64,000 nucleotides of DNA from Areca catechu (Eukaryota > Streptophyta > Magnoliopsida > Arecales > Arecaceae), in NCBI GenBank assembly GCA_021397845.1, contig CM038039.1, positions 183,742,526 through 183,806,525 of the forward strand, in the 5' to 3' direction. This document shows, piece by piece, positions 9,167-19,950 of the stretch. The position numbers and the translations under genes were made by a program. The first letter of the stretch is position 1. Each line of letters begins with the position of its first letter. The notes under the pieces were generated by a model, which was not told the origin of the DNA, made no database searches, and saw only the letters and a list, made by a program, of their open reading frames with translations.

Positions 9167-11559
9167 TGTTGGGTTATGGTTGCACAGCAAAAAACCAGAT
9201 TTCAAAAATTTAATTATTAAAATCCTAGTCAACCGAAATCCTAGACCAAGGACTACCTTGATTATATCAATTAACAAGATAAAATAATAGGAAATAGAAG
9301 AATACCTGTAACACTAATATCCCTTATTCCACTAGGCATACAAGTATATGCCCCTAAAGGTGATCCACACAGGAATTGGATCAAGGAAACACTCCTCTTT
9401 CTTGCTTGACTTTTCCCGTCAACCACTCTTCCTTCAATAGCCTTTCTTCTCTTCTAGAACATTTTTCCTTTCGAAGAGTACCTTAAAACCTTTCCAAAAA
9501 CTTTCTTAATATCATATTGTTCTTTTTAATTCTCTTCCTAAGCCCTTATCTTATAATGGTGGACTTGTCTTAAAGTAAAAAACTTATCCTAATAAGGGAA
9601 AGAAGAGAGTTGTCAGGACAAACTTTGGATGCTTTGGCTTCAATCACCGAAGCCTTTAAATTGGAAGAGAGAAGATACCTAAGACACCCTGTCATCAGTC
9701 TCTAATATGATATTTTTAATATATCAGATAAGACCCTTCAAGCAGAAGGAATCTTTTGGCAGAAAGGTGCAAAGTGAAATATTGTTTCACTAATATTTTT
9801 ATGCCAAGAGTTGCTTATCGCAACTCTTCAAAAAAAATTGATAATTAGTATTTAATTTTATAATTAAAGACTTGGTCCAATACTCTAATAGGCACATAAA
9901 TTAGAAAGGCTTATCTAGAAAAAGGTAACTGATAAGTAGAAGGACTCTAGTCCATCTCATGTGCCATATATTCCAAGCATCGCATCCCTTCATGAAATCA
10001 TGCCCATTATTACATATTTTGACCGGTCAAATCCAGTCAAAATGGGTGCGTATTAGAGAGAATAGGGGCTAAGGCTTATCACCAAGAAGGTGATTTAATT
10101 GTAAAAGGACTCTTGGTCCTTCTGCATCCCTTAAAAAATGTGTACAACAATACGGGTGCAAAGAGTCCCAAGTCATTAGGACTCTTAGTTTAATTAATGG
10201 ATAAAGGCTATAAAATCAGGATAAATTCTAATTTGACTACTTTACTTTAGGCTCAACCCAATTTAAGTCCTACTCAAATTAGTTAGCCCAAATAGCAAGC
10301 ATTTAAATCCAATCTAATTAGGTTAGGAGTTAGGCTAGCTAACATATGCTAGTATGTTAATTAGCTAGCCAATTAGGATCCTATGACCATAATAAAAATA
10401 CAAATAACTTTCTTGATAAATTCTATAATGTATGAGACCCTTTGGGCTCCTTATCTAGCCAGTAGTAGATCTAGGTTCAGGTCGATTATGTTTGATTAGA
10501 AACCAACTAATCGAATTAAATTAAATCAAGCTAATCCTAGTTGCTAATTTGAACCATCTTTCAAATTAACTCATGAATTTAATCAATTTAATTCATGATA
10601 ACCTATAAAACATGATTGACATCTAGCAACATGTCATGCCTATCCAGAAGATGAGAAATTTGGTAAAAATTACTAAAATATCTTTCAGTGGCAAGTTACC
10701 ATGCAATTCAATCCTTCAATCTTTTTTTATCCCAAATAAGTGAAGGGTATGGAAAATTATCAAACCCTCACACTTTATTCATTTGAACCTTAAATTACTA
10801 ATGAAGACTCGATCGATGAAAAATTAGAAATCCTTTTCTAATTTCATCCTGCTTTGATCAAAGACTTTTTAAGTCATCATTTGATGAGATTGCATGGGAT
10901 AAATACTCCCTTACTAGGAGTTATCGATTTCTTGTTGACCTACTCATAACTTTCATACTTAATTCACCATATCCATGAACATCCCGTATATGACTAAGTC
11001 ATGAATGAGTATGAATCAAAACATGGATTTATGTATATAAGATACCATGGTAATCTCAGGTCTAAGGATCATTTGCATAACTTCTATTAGGAGAATCATC
11101 TTTTGACAAGTAAGACTTCTATAAGATATTCGCATGATGGATCAATTCAGTGAACTCTTACCCTGATGAGCACCCACATCCTGGTATTAGTGTCCCTACA
11201 CAAGTGGCCATGAGATCAACCACTCTCTTCATCGAGCATATATAAGATATGCTAGTCTCTCCGAACATGCCGATCTCTGACTCGATGATTCTATGACTAT
11301 AAATATTTTAGATTAGGATTTATAAGATCTTAGGTCTCACTGTTATGAACTCCATCATAACCCTAAAATCATTGTCCTAATTTATGGGGTTCACCATAAT
11401 CTTAAAATAATAAAGTATAAGACACAGCATATGATGAAACAAAATACTTTTTATTAATATCATACTTGAGTCGGGAGACATACTTGAGTCGGGAGAATTA
11501 TACATATAAATACCTATTTTATAAGAAATATAATTAGTTTTTAGGGCACTATTCTTTCA
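9167..11559 (-). mobile_element. Copia solo LTR with perfect 5-bp TSD (aaact)
   Basis: On the minus strand the sequence starts TGAAAGAATAGTGCCCTA and ends TGCAACCATAACCCAACA, matching in outline the termini of the copia LTRs at 16343 and 23876. The internal segment around 11280-11400 matches their 'dates' too: a gttatgaactccatcataa stretch is the diverged counterpart of their gttatgatgagatc region. The same 5 bases, aaact, flank it at 9162-9166 and 11560-11564. No internal region or second LTR is present, so it is a solo LTR left by LTR-LTR recombination, about 2393 bp long. It inserted into the non-coding end of the Tat landscape. Confidence 0.88.
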
Positions 11560-11564
11560 AAACT

Positions 11565-11815
11565 AGGATAGGAGGTTCATCACAAAAACCCTCTCCTAGT
11601 TTCATACCCTCATTGGTAAGGGTAGCAGTAGCATCACCGAACTACCAATTATTTCTAATACCTCCCATTCCAAGGTAAACTCTCCCTTACCATATCATTA
11701 GTCTCATCTACACACTTTTTCTTAAAAGCACTCATATATCTAGAAAGAAAATTACACATTTTCAATATAATACCCATGGCCAAGAGCTCCAGTAGAAGAA
11801 ACTAATTGAGTTCCT
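11565..11815 (+). other. Short piece of host Tat DNA between two insertions
   Basis: This 251-bp stretch lies between the solo copia LTR and the Tat-like element at 11816. Joining its end (...gagttcc) to 28239 gives a continuous sequence that leads straight into a ctatttatagggg TATA region. It is therefore probably the upstream promoter part of the host Tat LTR. No gene is seen. Confidence 0.5.
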
Positions 11816-13443
11816 TGTTGCCGCCAAGATCGTCGTGGCCCATAGCTCGGGTGTGTCGGGTCCCTCCCGCCGGGCGCTCGACCTCTGGGCTCGTGACTCG
11901 GCCCCCTCCGTCGGGCGGACCTGCAAAACATGGGAGACCTGGGCTGGGAATTTTGGCAAAGACACTTCGACGATCAAGTCAGTGGGACGATTGAGGGAAA
12001 CAGAAGACCTTTGAGGTGGAGAGCTTGGAGAACTCTCCGCTTCCAGAGGGTGATAAAAATGGAAGATAATGTAAGAATGAAGAGAGTTTGTTATCTCTTA
12101 CCTCTCCTTACCTCTTCATGCTAGTCTTATGTAGACGAGCGGCTCTTGTCATTTGGGGAGGTGTGCTAGTCTTAGTATAGACCTGTGAGGCTAGGATAGG
12201 CTTGTGAGGCTATGGAGGGTTGGTGATCCTTCCTCTTCTGGGAGGTTCAGAGAGTTGGTAAAGGAGTGCAGTGCCTTGGGTGGAGCACTCTTTCCTGATT
12301 AGTGTAAAGAGTGGCTTGGGAAGCTTGATTGTAGACCTTCTTTGCAGGTGGCGTGCCATAGGACCCACGTGGATGGGGATCCTTGGAAAGAGTGCCGGGC
12401 CCACATGGATGAGACAGAATTGAGTGATGCTCCCAGTGGTCGAGCTGGGGTGAGATGCTGAAGTACCGAACTAGCTAGGATGCTGCTCCTATACAGCTCA
12501 TGGGTTGAGAAGAGTGTGTCGAAGTGGGCGATGCACTAGACTTTATGTGCCAGTTGCCATGCTGACACGCGGACTGAGAGAAGGCATGTAGAGGCTTCCC
12601 ATGCATGCTGATCGAGGCGAGGTGCGAGGCTCCATGCACATGGGTGCGAACCCACGCGTGGATGAGCATGCAGGATCGTGCGGTGGCTGAATTGGGCGCT
12701 ACTGAGGTGCTGGCCTAGGCAGTGGCGAGCATGGAGCCGGAGCCGTGTGGGGTGGAGCCAGAGAAGCTGGATCGAGGTGCAGGCTAGGTCATGCCAGATC
12801 AAAGCCAGAGCGGGGCCCTGCTGCCCCCAACATCGGGTGGAGCCGTGCAGGGTGGAGCTGGACCTGGGGCATGGGCAAGGTCCCATCGAGGGGCAAAAGC
12901 CAAGTGGACTGGCATGGGGTTGTGCCCTGGCATGGGTGTGCCGCGGGCATGACCCCGGCACGAGCTTGGTGCCCTGGCGTGGGCATGGCGCGGGCATGCC
13001 GCGGGCGTGAGCCTAGACCAGAGCTAACCTGGGCACAGGCGTGCCAAACTTGGTGCGGGCGGACTGGGCTGGATCATGTGGAGCCAGAGCGGGTGCACCA
13101 TCTCCCCCTCATGGACCGATGTGCGGACGAGGCACCGAGCTGGGCATGGCCGGAGCCGACCTGGGGCTGACCTGGGTAGAGGCATGCTTGACTTGGTGCA
13201 GGCAGACTGGGCTAGATCATGCGGAGCCGGAGTGGGTGCGTGCATCTCTCACGTGCGGGCCGAGGTGCGGACGAGGCATCGAGCTGGGCGCGGTTGGAGC
13301 CGACCTGGGGTTGACATCGGCATAGACAAGGCATCAAAGAAGCAGGACTCTATTCATGGCCGAGGTGGAGAAGTACGTGGCCTGTTCAACCACCAAGGAG
13401 GATGTTGTATCAGGGCCGAATGGATTTTATTCATACTGTAACA
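11816..13443 (-). repeat. 3' LTR of the Tat-like non-autonomous element
   Basis: This 1628-bp GC-rich LTR is bounded on the plus strand by TGTTGCCGCCAAGATCG and gattttattcatactgtaaca. It aligns with 26327-28233 throughout, but lacks about 280 bp of tandem units that the other LTR has. Overlapping long open frames here (for example 12678-13170) exist because GC-rich repeats have few stops. Confidence 0.82.
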
Positions 13444-13460
13444 TGCCCCCACTCCTTGAG
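13444..13460 (-). other. Polypurine tract-like sequence before the 3' LTR
   Basis: On the minus strand this reads CTCAAGGAGTGGGGGCA and abuts the LTR start TGTTACAG. Purine-rich tracts at this position prime plus-strand synthesis in LTR elements. It supports the minus orientation. Confidence 0.6.
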
Positions 13461-14140
13461 TCCAAAATGTCAACGTTTTGGATAAAGAGAGTACCATTAT
13501 CCATTCGGCTCTGCACCTTAGCGGGCCCTGTACTGGTCATAAGAAGTCAGTCACTAGATGGAACTGAACTTACCAGAGGTTAGCCGTTGGTGCTTAAGAG
13601 CCTAGATGAAGGCATTGAGTCTGGCTGTCCTTTTCATGAACAGGGAGTGGCATGCAAAACAAAGTAGAAGGTGGTATTTCTGAAACTTACTTGCCCATAG
13701 GTACTTTGACTGAAGGTTAGTTGCATTAGGATGGTGCTAGCACTTCAGTCTGACTCCTCTTTGACCGGATATAAGGCGGTGCTATGGAGGAAGAGGTTAG
13801 TGAGGTGCATAACTTGGGTGCACACATATATGACCGGGCACGTGGTTGGGCTCAGAGCACTCCTCAAAGCTTGTGATGAGGGCATAGAAGCTGCTGGAAG
13901 GTCCGAGGTGCAAGAGCTTGGTCTTGGATAGAAGCTTGATTTCAGTTTGATAACTTGAATACAAGGCTTTAGAAGCTTCCTGGCTCTTGATGTGGGACTT
14001 TCGGCATTTCCCATCTTGAGGCACCAGGGTTTCTGGTCTTGAAGTGCTGGGGTTTCCGGCCTTTATGTGCCGAGGTTTCCGGGCTTTAGGTGCTGGGGTT
14101 TCCGATCTTTAGGTGCCGGGGATTTCGGGCTTCCATCCGG

Positions 14141-14700
14141 ACTGGACTCCAGGATGTTGTGCCAGAACTGGGTTCCAGGCTTTCTCCGGACTGGACTCCG
14201 AGATTTTGAGCCAGAACTGGGTTCCGGGCTTCCATCCGTACTGGACTCTAAGAAGTTGTGCCGGAACTGGGTTTCGGGCTTTAGGTGCCGGGGTTTTCGA
14301 TTTTTAGGTACCGGGGCTTTCGGTCTTTAGGTGCCGGGGATTTTGGGCTTCCATCTAGACTGGATTCCGGGATGTTGTGCCGGAACTGGGTTCCGGGCTT
14401 TCATCAAGACTGGACTCCGGGATTTTGTGCTGAAATTGGGTTCCGGGCTTCCATCCGGACTGGACTCCGAGATGTTGTGCCGGAACTGGGTTTCGGGCTT
14501 CCATCCGGATTGGACTCTGGGATGTTGTGCTGGAACTGGGTTTCGAGCTTCCATCCAGACTGGACTCCGGGATTTTATGCCGAAATTGGGTTCCGGGCTT
14601 CCATCCGGACTGGACTCCAGGATGTTGTGCCGGAACTAGGTTCTAGGCTTCCATCCATACTAGACTCTGGAATGTTGTGCTGGAACTGATTCCGGGCTTA
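14141..14700. repeat. 50-bp tandem array (about 10 units)
   Basis: The key word actggactcc and its variants start at 14141, 14190, 14240, 14359, 14409, 14459, 14509, 14559, 14609 and 14659, an almost exact 50-bp period. One 119-bp step is filled by a different motif (ttaggtgccgggg). Each unit also holds ggaactgggttccgggcttc, which contains a short palindrome (ggaactgggttcc). Confidence 0.95.
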
Positions 14701-15242
14701 CTTCGCCAGACTCGGAGTCGGATGGATGAGATCTTGTAATGATAAAGAGCAAAGTTGCACCAAAGAGGAACTTTAATTATTGAGGATGAATTCTTACATC
14801 CTTCATGAGGTGGCAGAGCCACTCTTTCGGCATGCTAGGAGGGGAGCCACAAATGGTTGGACCTCCAGAGCTTCCCATGGACATCCCTGGATGAGAGTCA
14901 GGCATTAGATGCGGGGTTTAGTAAAGAGCTTGACTTCATCTCGGCTGAATCATGGGGCTTGACTTTAGCTTGGCTGAATTGAGGAACTTGACTTCAGCTC
15001 GGCTTCATTTGACTTCAGCTCGGCTGATCTGGGGAGCTTGACTTCAACTCTTAACTTCGCCAGACTTGGAGTCAGATGGGCGAGTTCCTATATTGGTGAA
15101 AAATAAAGTTTCACCGGAAAGGAACTTTAATTATCGAGGAGGGATTCTTACATCCTGCATGAGGTGGCAGAGCTGCTGGTTCGCCATGCTAGGAGGCGAG
15201 CCATAAACGGTTGGACCTCCGGAGCCTCCCATGGACATCTCC
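14701..15242. repeat. Pair of about 187-bp direct repeats, offset 354 bp
   Basis: Sequence from cttcgccagactcggagtc (14701) to cccatggacatcc is repeated from 15055 with moderate divergence. Both copies contain gaggaactttaattat or a close variant, and cttacatcct. Between them lies a run of gacttcagctcggctga variants (about 14930-15050). Confidence 0.88.
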
Positions 15243-15724
15243 AGACTGTGCGTACAGTAGATGCCAAATTGTGAGTTTCTCGATAGATGGCGGGACTTCT
15301 TTGAGTCTTCGCGAACATCTCCAGATTATGAGTAAGGCAAGAGCTAAACTGAGAGTCATGTGGTAGATGTGGGGCTCTGTTCTTCGATGTCGGGAAGCTG
15401 GGCTCCTGGTGCCAGAATGGGGTTCGGTCTTTGGTGTTGGAGGGCTGGACTTCGGGCTTTTGTGCTGGAGGGTTGGACTCCGAGCTTTTGTCAAGAATTC
15501 TTGCGGGCAGTGACTGGCTCTGGCAAGTCATAGTGCTTGCCCTTGATGGTGGTACAGTAGCCTTTCCTGTAGAACTGAAATCCATTTTTTTCTTTTGCAA
15601 ATATAGTGGGGGAAGGAGTTACCTGTTGAGCTCCGATTGTATGAATAAAATAAAGATATATTTCTTCCTTGAGAAGGCCAGAATTAAATTTGTCGACCAC
15701 CATCTTAGGAGAGAATGAGACTCC

Positions 15725-15990
15725 GCTCGTTGCACGGAAGCATAAGGCTTCGTTGCATGGGAGGAGAAGACCTCGTTGCATGGGAGAGACGGAGTTCCGT
15801 TGCATGGGAGAAAGCTCCGTCGCATGGGAGGAAAGAGACCCTACTGCCTGGGAGCTTGAGGTTCCGTTGCATGGAAGGAGATAACCTCGTTGCATGGGGG
15901 AGAGCTCCGTTGCATTGGAGAGAGCTCCGTTGCATGGGAGGATAAGGCTCTGCTACATGGGAGAGAGCCCGTTGCATGGGAAGATGAAAC
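15725..15990. repeat. Short tandem repeat based on cgttgcatgggag
   Basis: About a dozen copies of cgttgcatggga(g), at spacings of roughly 20-25 bp, with degenerate filler. All six frames are open for long stretches because of the repeat, which explains several spurious ORFs. Confidence 0.88.
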
Positions 15991-16342
15991 CCCATTGCAT
16001 GAATTCCTTCCCTCTCTACGGTGGCCAGATCCTTCCTGCCTCTCTTCTTTTCCTCTTCTTCTTTCTTTTCTTTTTCCTTTTGTCTTCTTTTCTTGTTGAA
16101 TAGGACTCCTGTAAGGTAGCACCGCCTGGAGGTGGCTCCATCTTTGGCTTGCTGCCTGCTGCCCTGTCAAGGGTGACGATGCACCTTCACAGCTCGAGAT
16201 TTTTTTTTGTGTCGAGGCCGCTCCTTGGAGCCTTGAGAAAGAGGGAGAAGCTCTCGTGCCCCCAACCCTGTGCCCCCGGTCTGCCCCCCAGGAACTAAGA
16301 ACAAAGGTGGAAACGATCATCCCACCCTGTTGAGGAGCATTG

Positions 16343-18761
16343 TGAAATGGATATGCCCTACAAGCCAATCTATGTTGTATCTCCCAAACCATTGTAATTG
16401 ACAATTTTCTAAATAAAGGCATTATTTTCTCATCATACGCTGTGTTATATGATGAACCCCATAGATTAGGGCTATGATTTTTGGGTTATGATGAGATCAT
16501 TCCAGTGAGACCTAAAATCTTAAAACCGTAATCTAAAGTATTCCTAGTCAAAGGAACCCTGAGTAGGGGATCAGGGTTTTTCCGATAAGACTAGCACATC
16601 CCGGGTATACTGGAAAGGGTGACTGCTCTCACAGTCACTTGTGTATGACACTAATACTGGGATGTGGGTGCTCATTGGAGAATGAGTTCACTGATATGAT
16701 CCAACTTGAGAACATCTAATGGAGTCTTAGCTACATGTCAATAGAAGGTTCTCATAGTGGGAGTGGTACAAGTAATCTTCTGACCTGAGACTGCCATAAG
16801 TACCTTATGTACATGAACCTATTCTTTGGTTCAATCCTAATCATGACACTGAGCCATGCACAGGATTGATACTGGGAATGGTGAATTGGATGTGAAGGTA
16901 ATGAGTAGGTCAACAAGGAATCGATCACTCTTACTAAGAGGAGATTTCATCTAGCTAGTCTACAATCGCATGATGATTCAGGGAATCTTTGATCAAAGTG
17001 AAGATATTAGAGATGGTTTCTAATATCAAGATAATCGAATCATCATTATAAGATTGAGCTAGAAATAAATATAATATTGGATTTGACATATATCCATATC
17101 CATAGTTATATTTTGGGTGCTGGCTGATCGAAAGATTTAATTGTACGGTAACTCTCTACTGAAGGATAATTTTGGTATTTCACCAGAATTTTCATATCTT
17201 CCGGGTAGACATGACACGTTGCTAGACGTCAATCTTGTCTTGTGGGTTGATCAAGTTCAAAGATCACATGTTAGGAAGAGTCCTAATTGATCAAATTGGG
17301 TAAGCCCGGTTTGACCTAAATCGATTAGAAAGAGTTCTAATCAAATTAGGTCAACTTGTATTCGAACCCATTGCTGGCTAGATATGGAACCCAATGGGTC
17401 ACACACTTAAGAGGATTGATCAAGAGTTTAATTTGGAATTAAATCATCTTTGCAGGATAACACTCTAGCAGGTGTTGCAAACCCTAGCTTCTATTCGGAT
17501 CGGATTCGAATTAGGGTTCCGGATTGGTTCAAATTGGGTTCTAATTGGACCTAATTAGACCCTATTTGAGAAAACAGGAATATGGCTAACCCTATTGGCT
17601 AGCCATGTAGCTTGGCTAGCCTCCCCACCCACCCCCTTTTTTTTTTCATGCCAAATGCCAAGAGTCCATGCGCGCATGGACTCTTGGCGCGCCTTAAGGA
17701 AGAGTCCATGGCGCATGGACTCTTGGCGCGCCCCAAAAATTTCTCCGATGATTTTATTTGGGGCGGCCTCTTTCTTAAGCAATTAGCACACCATCTCTCC
17801 CCCCTTGGATGAGAATCCAATGGCTGATGGGATTTTGAGAAAGAAGGAATGCGCTAACTCCTCCCGGGCGCGCGAAATAACATCTCTTCGGAGATGAAAA
17901 GTTGCGACCCCTTTCCTTTTTAAACACCGCGATTTTTCCTTTAAGAAAAGCCATGGAATTTAATCTGGAAGGCCGTGAGATAGGAGGATGGGACGTGAGA
18001 AATTGAGAAGGGCGTGAGAAAGTCATTATGGAGAGGTGTGTAGGCGCCTATCTGAGAATTATTTAAAGGGTCGGGAAAATTCAGAACAAGGTAATCTTTT
18101 CTTTCTTCCTCTCCTGAAGACTCTTTTATTTTTTTCTTGCTCTTGCATTGTTTCCTTTACAGAGTAAACCTCTGTCGAAACTCTGCTACTGAACAAGAAT
18201 AAAAGTAAAAGTCTCCGATGGTAAAGGAATGAAAGAAGTTCTAATTTCTTCCTTTCTTTCTTACATTAAGACATCATTGTCTTAATTTCTCCTCTAACTT
18301 AAGACAAGCCTATGTCCTCTTAGGACAAGGTCTTTTTCTTCAAGACAAGGGTGTCTAAAGGGCCAAGGTCTTGGTGGAAGGAGGAGAAGGAGTCAAGGAA
18401 AGGAAAGCAAGCTTTTGTGTGGAGGAATTCAAGCCATAGTCCAAGCAATTGAGTTCTGGGAAGAAGAACTCAATAGAAGGAACCTTTGAAAAGAAGATAG
18501 AGTTGTCTTGATCACTGCTCTGTGTGGATCACCATCAGAGGGCGGACACTTGGACACCTGGTGAATTCAATCAGCCCCTTCAACATCAACTTTGTTGGAA
18601 TTAGCGATTACAGGTTGGTACTCCAATTCTAACAATGTATGTTTAAATGTTCTATATATATGTTTTAATCCTGAATAAGGAGATTTTGGCTAAGGGATTA
18701 TGGTGCAAATTTTATCATTTTGAAATTACACTTCCGCTGCGGTGCACCGAAAACCCCAACA
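16343..18761 (+). repeat. 5' LTR of the full-length copia element
   Basis: Starts TGAAATGGATATGCCCTA and ends AAAACCCCAACA, 2419 bp, followed by the primer site. It aligns end to end with 23876-26293. A GC-rich segment near 17650-17740 contains two copies of an agagtccatg-type motif, each next to catggactcttggcgcgcc. This gives a strong inverted repeat (ccaagagtccatgcgcgcatggactcttgg, split across 17658-17688). Confidence 0.96.
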
Positions 18762-18762
18762 G

Positions 18763-18775
18763 TGGTATCAGAGCC
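18763..18775 (+). other. Primer binding site, tRNA-iMet type
   Basis: TGGTATCAGAGCC begins one base after the 5' LTR end. It is complementary to initiator tRNA-Met. Confidence 0.95.
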
Positions 18776-18979
18776 ATCCTTATTACAGTTAAAACATATG
18801 AAAATTATTTATATGCGTTTTTGTTGTAGTATCGCAATTAGGGTTTTAAACCCTTGAATGCTGACACACTTAGCATAATTTAAGGAATGCATATATGATA
18901 ATTAATGTTTTGATGTATGCCACTAATTAGGGTTTTTCACTCAAACCCTAATTATTATAGAGATATGATTAGTTTTGAA

Positions 18980-19057
18980 GTCATCATACTGAAATAAGGT
19001 TGTCCTGGCATAATGGTGGATCCATTATGTGGTAAATGGTTGTCCTAGTATGATGAC
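18980..19057 (+). other. Long hairpin in the copia leader
   Basis: GTCATCATACT (18980-18990) is the exact complement of AGTATGATGAC (19047-19057). An inner perfect stem, CATAATGG..CCATTATG, lies at 19009-19029. Each arm also carries a direct repeat of ggttgtcct. The RNA of the leader would fold here before the four-hairpin array. Confidence 0.8.
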
Positions 19058-19450
19058 ACACTTAGCACATATATGTTTATCAGAGTGATATCATTATGAT
19101 ATGTTTTTATAAAATGTGCTGGCAATTTTATAATGCCCTCTTCTTAAAATTATATTAAGTCATAGTATATTTAACTAATAAGCATCACTAGTCATGATGA
19201 ACAATTGATCATTCGGTGTCTAGAAAGGTGGTTCTGGGAAGGTAAAGAGAATCGTGGTTTTTAATTGGTTCCGTTGACTAACCTGGCCAATTTTTATTGG
19301 TATCTAGGAAAGCAATGGGGGGACTCCCACATCTCTTCCACATGCCTGGCCGATTTGATTATATTTAAATCTTGACTTATATGCTTAATGTTAAAAAATG
19401 CTATATGTTGGTCTTCCTTCATGCTGGATCATTACTGTGTTATGAACTAC

Positions 19451-19779
19451 ATTAGGTTTGTTGTGTTATCTGCAAGACCTAATAGGGTGATTGACATAAT
19501 ATTGGTCTAGTGCAAAAAATATGCTTACAGTATATTCAGTATAATGCCTTGTTGTGTTATCTGCAAGGGCATTATATTTGAATACTGACTGTATAGAAAT
19601 GAAAGGGTCTTGACTTAACTGGAACATTATGGTTTGTTGTGTTTTCTGCAAGACTTATAATGTTCTAGAGGCCAAGTTATTTTTGAGAATTATATGAGAT
19701 ATAATTGGAAGAGTTACCTACCTTTGAACTTACAAAAGATTTGTTGTGTTATCTGCAAGATCTTTTATAAGTTATAAGG
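19451..19779 (+). other. Array of four hairpins with a conserved 19-nt loop in the copia leader
   Basis: The loop TTGTTGTGTTATCTGCAAG occurs at 19458, 19549, 19634 (one change, A to T) and 19741. Each copy is flanked by its own complementary arms. Hairpin 1: ATTAGGT/ACCTAAT. Hairpin 2: TATAATGCC/GGCATTATA, extended by ACAGT and TATTCA pairings. Hairpin 3: GAACATTAT/ATAATGTTC. Hairpin 4: AAAAGAT/ATCTTTT, extended by AACTTA/TAAGTT and CCTT/AAGG. Stem sequences are unrelated between hairpins but complementary within each, so structure rather than sequence is preserved. The array lies between the primer site and the gag start at 19951, where packaging or translation signals would be expected. The function is unknown. 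Confidence 0.88.
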
Positions 19780-19950
19780 ATCTCGATCTCACTAAGAAAA
19801 ACCGATCAGGGTTCTTCTCGATTATCATAGTGAGGGCTATAATTTTTGATAAAATAGTGGGAGACATAGTTAAATTGAAGACCTAATTTAATTATGTAAG
19901 TCATTTCATGGTTGTTTGCTTATGTATTGTTCTTAATTAAATGTAGATAA

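Larger units (their letters stand above)
13461..16342 (-). other. Non-coding internal region of the Tat-like element
   Basis: These 2.9 kb contain no gag, protease, RT or integrase signature on either strand. They consist of three kinds of repeats (listed separately) and unique spacers. A 193-codon minus-strand frame (15841-16422) runs through the gttgcatgggag repeats and across the copia junction, so I do not treat it as a gene. A pyrimidine run lies at 16020-16090. Confidence 0.65.

Noticed and set aside
8813..9277. 154-codon minus-strand frame as the antisense extra ORF of the first Tat copy
   Set aside because: It crosses the solo LTR boundary at 9167 and shows none of the PF04195-like or coiled-coil features seen at 37644-39290.
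15841..16422. 193-codon minus-strand frame
   Set aside because: It runs through short tandem repeats and across the junction into the copia LTR at 16343, so it did not exist before that insertion.
19451..19779. The four loops as tRNA genes or MITE copies
   Set aside because: No cloverleaf or anticodon arm is present, and there is no TSD around individual units. Arms differ between units, which is not expected of MITE copies.
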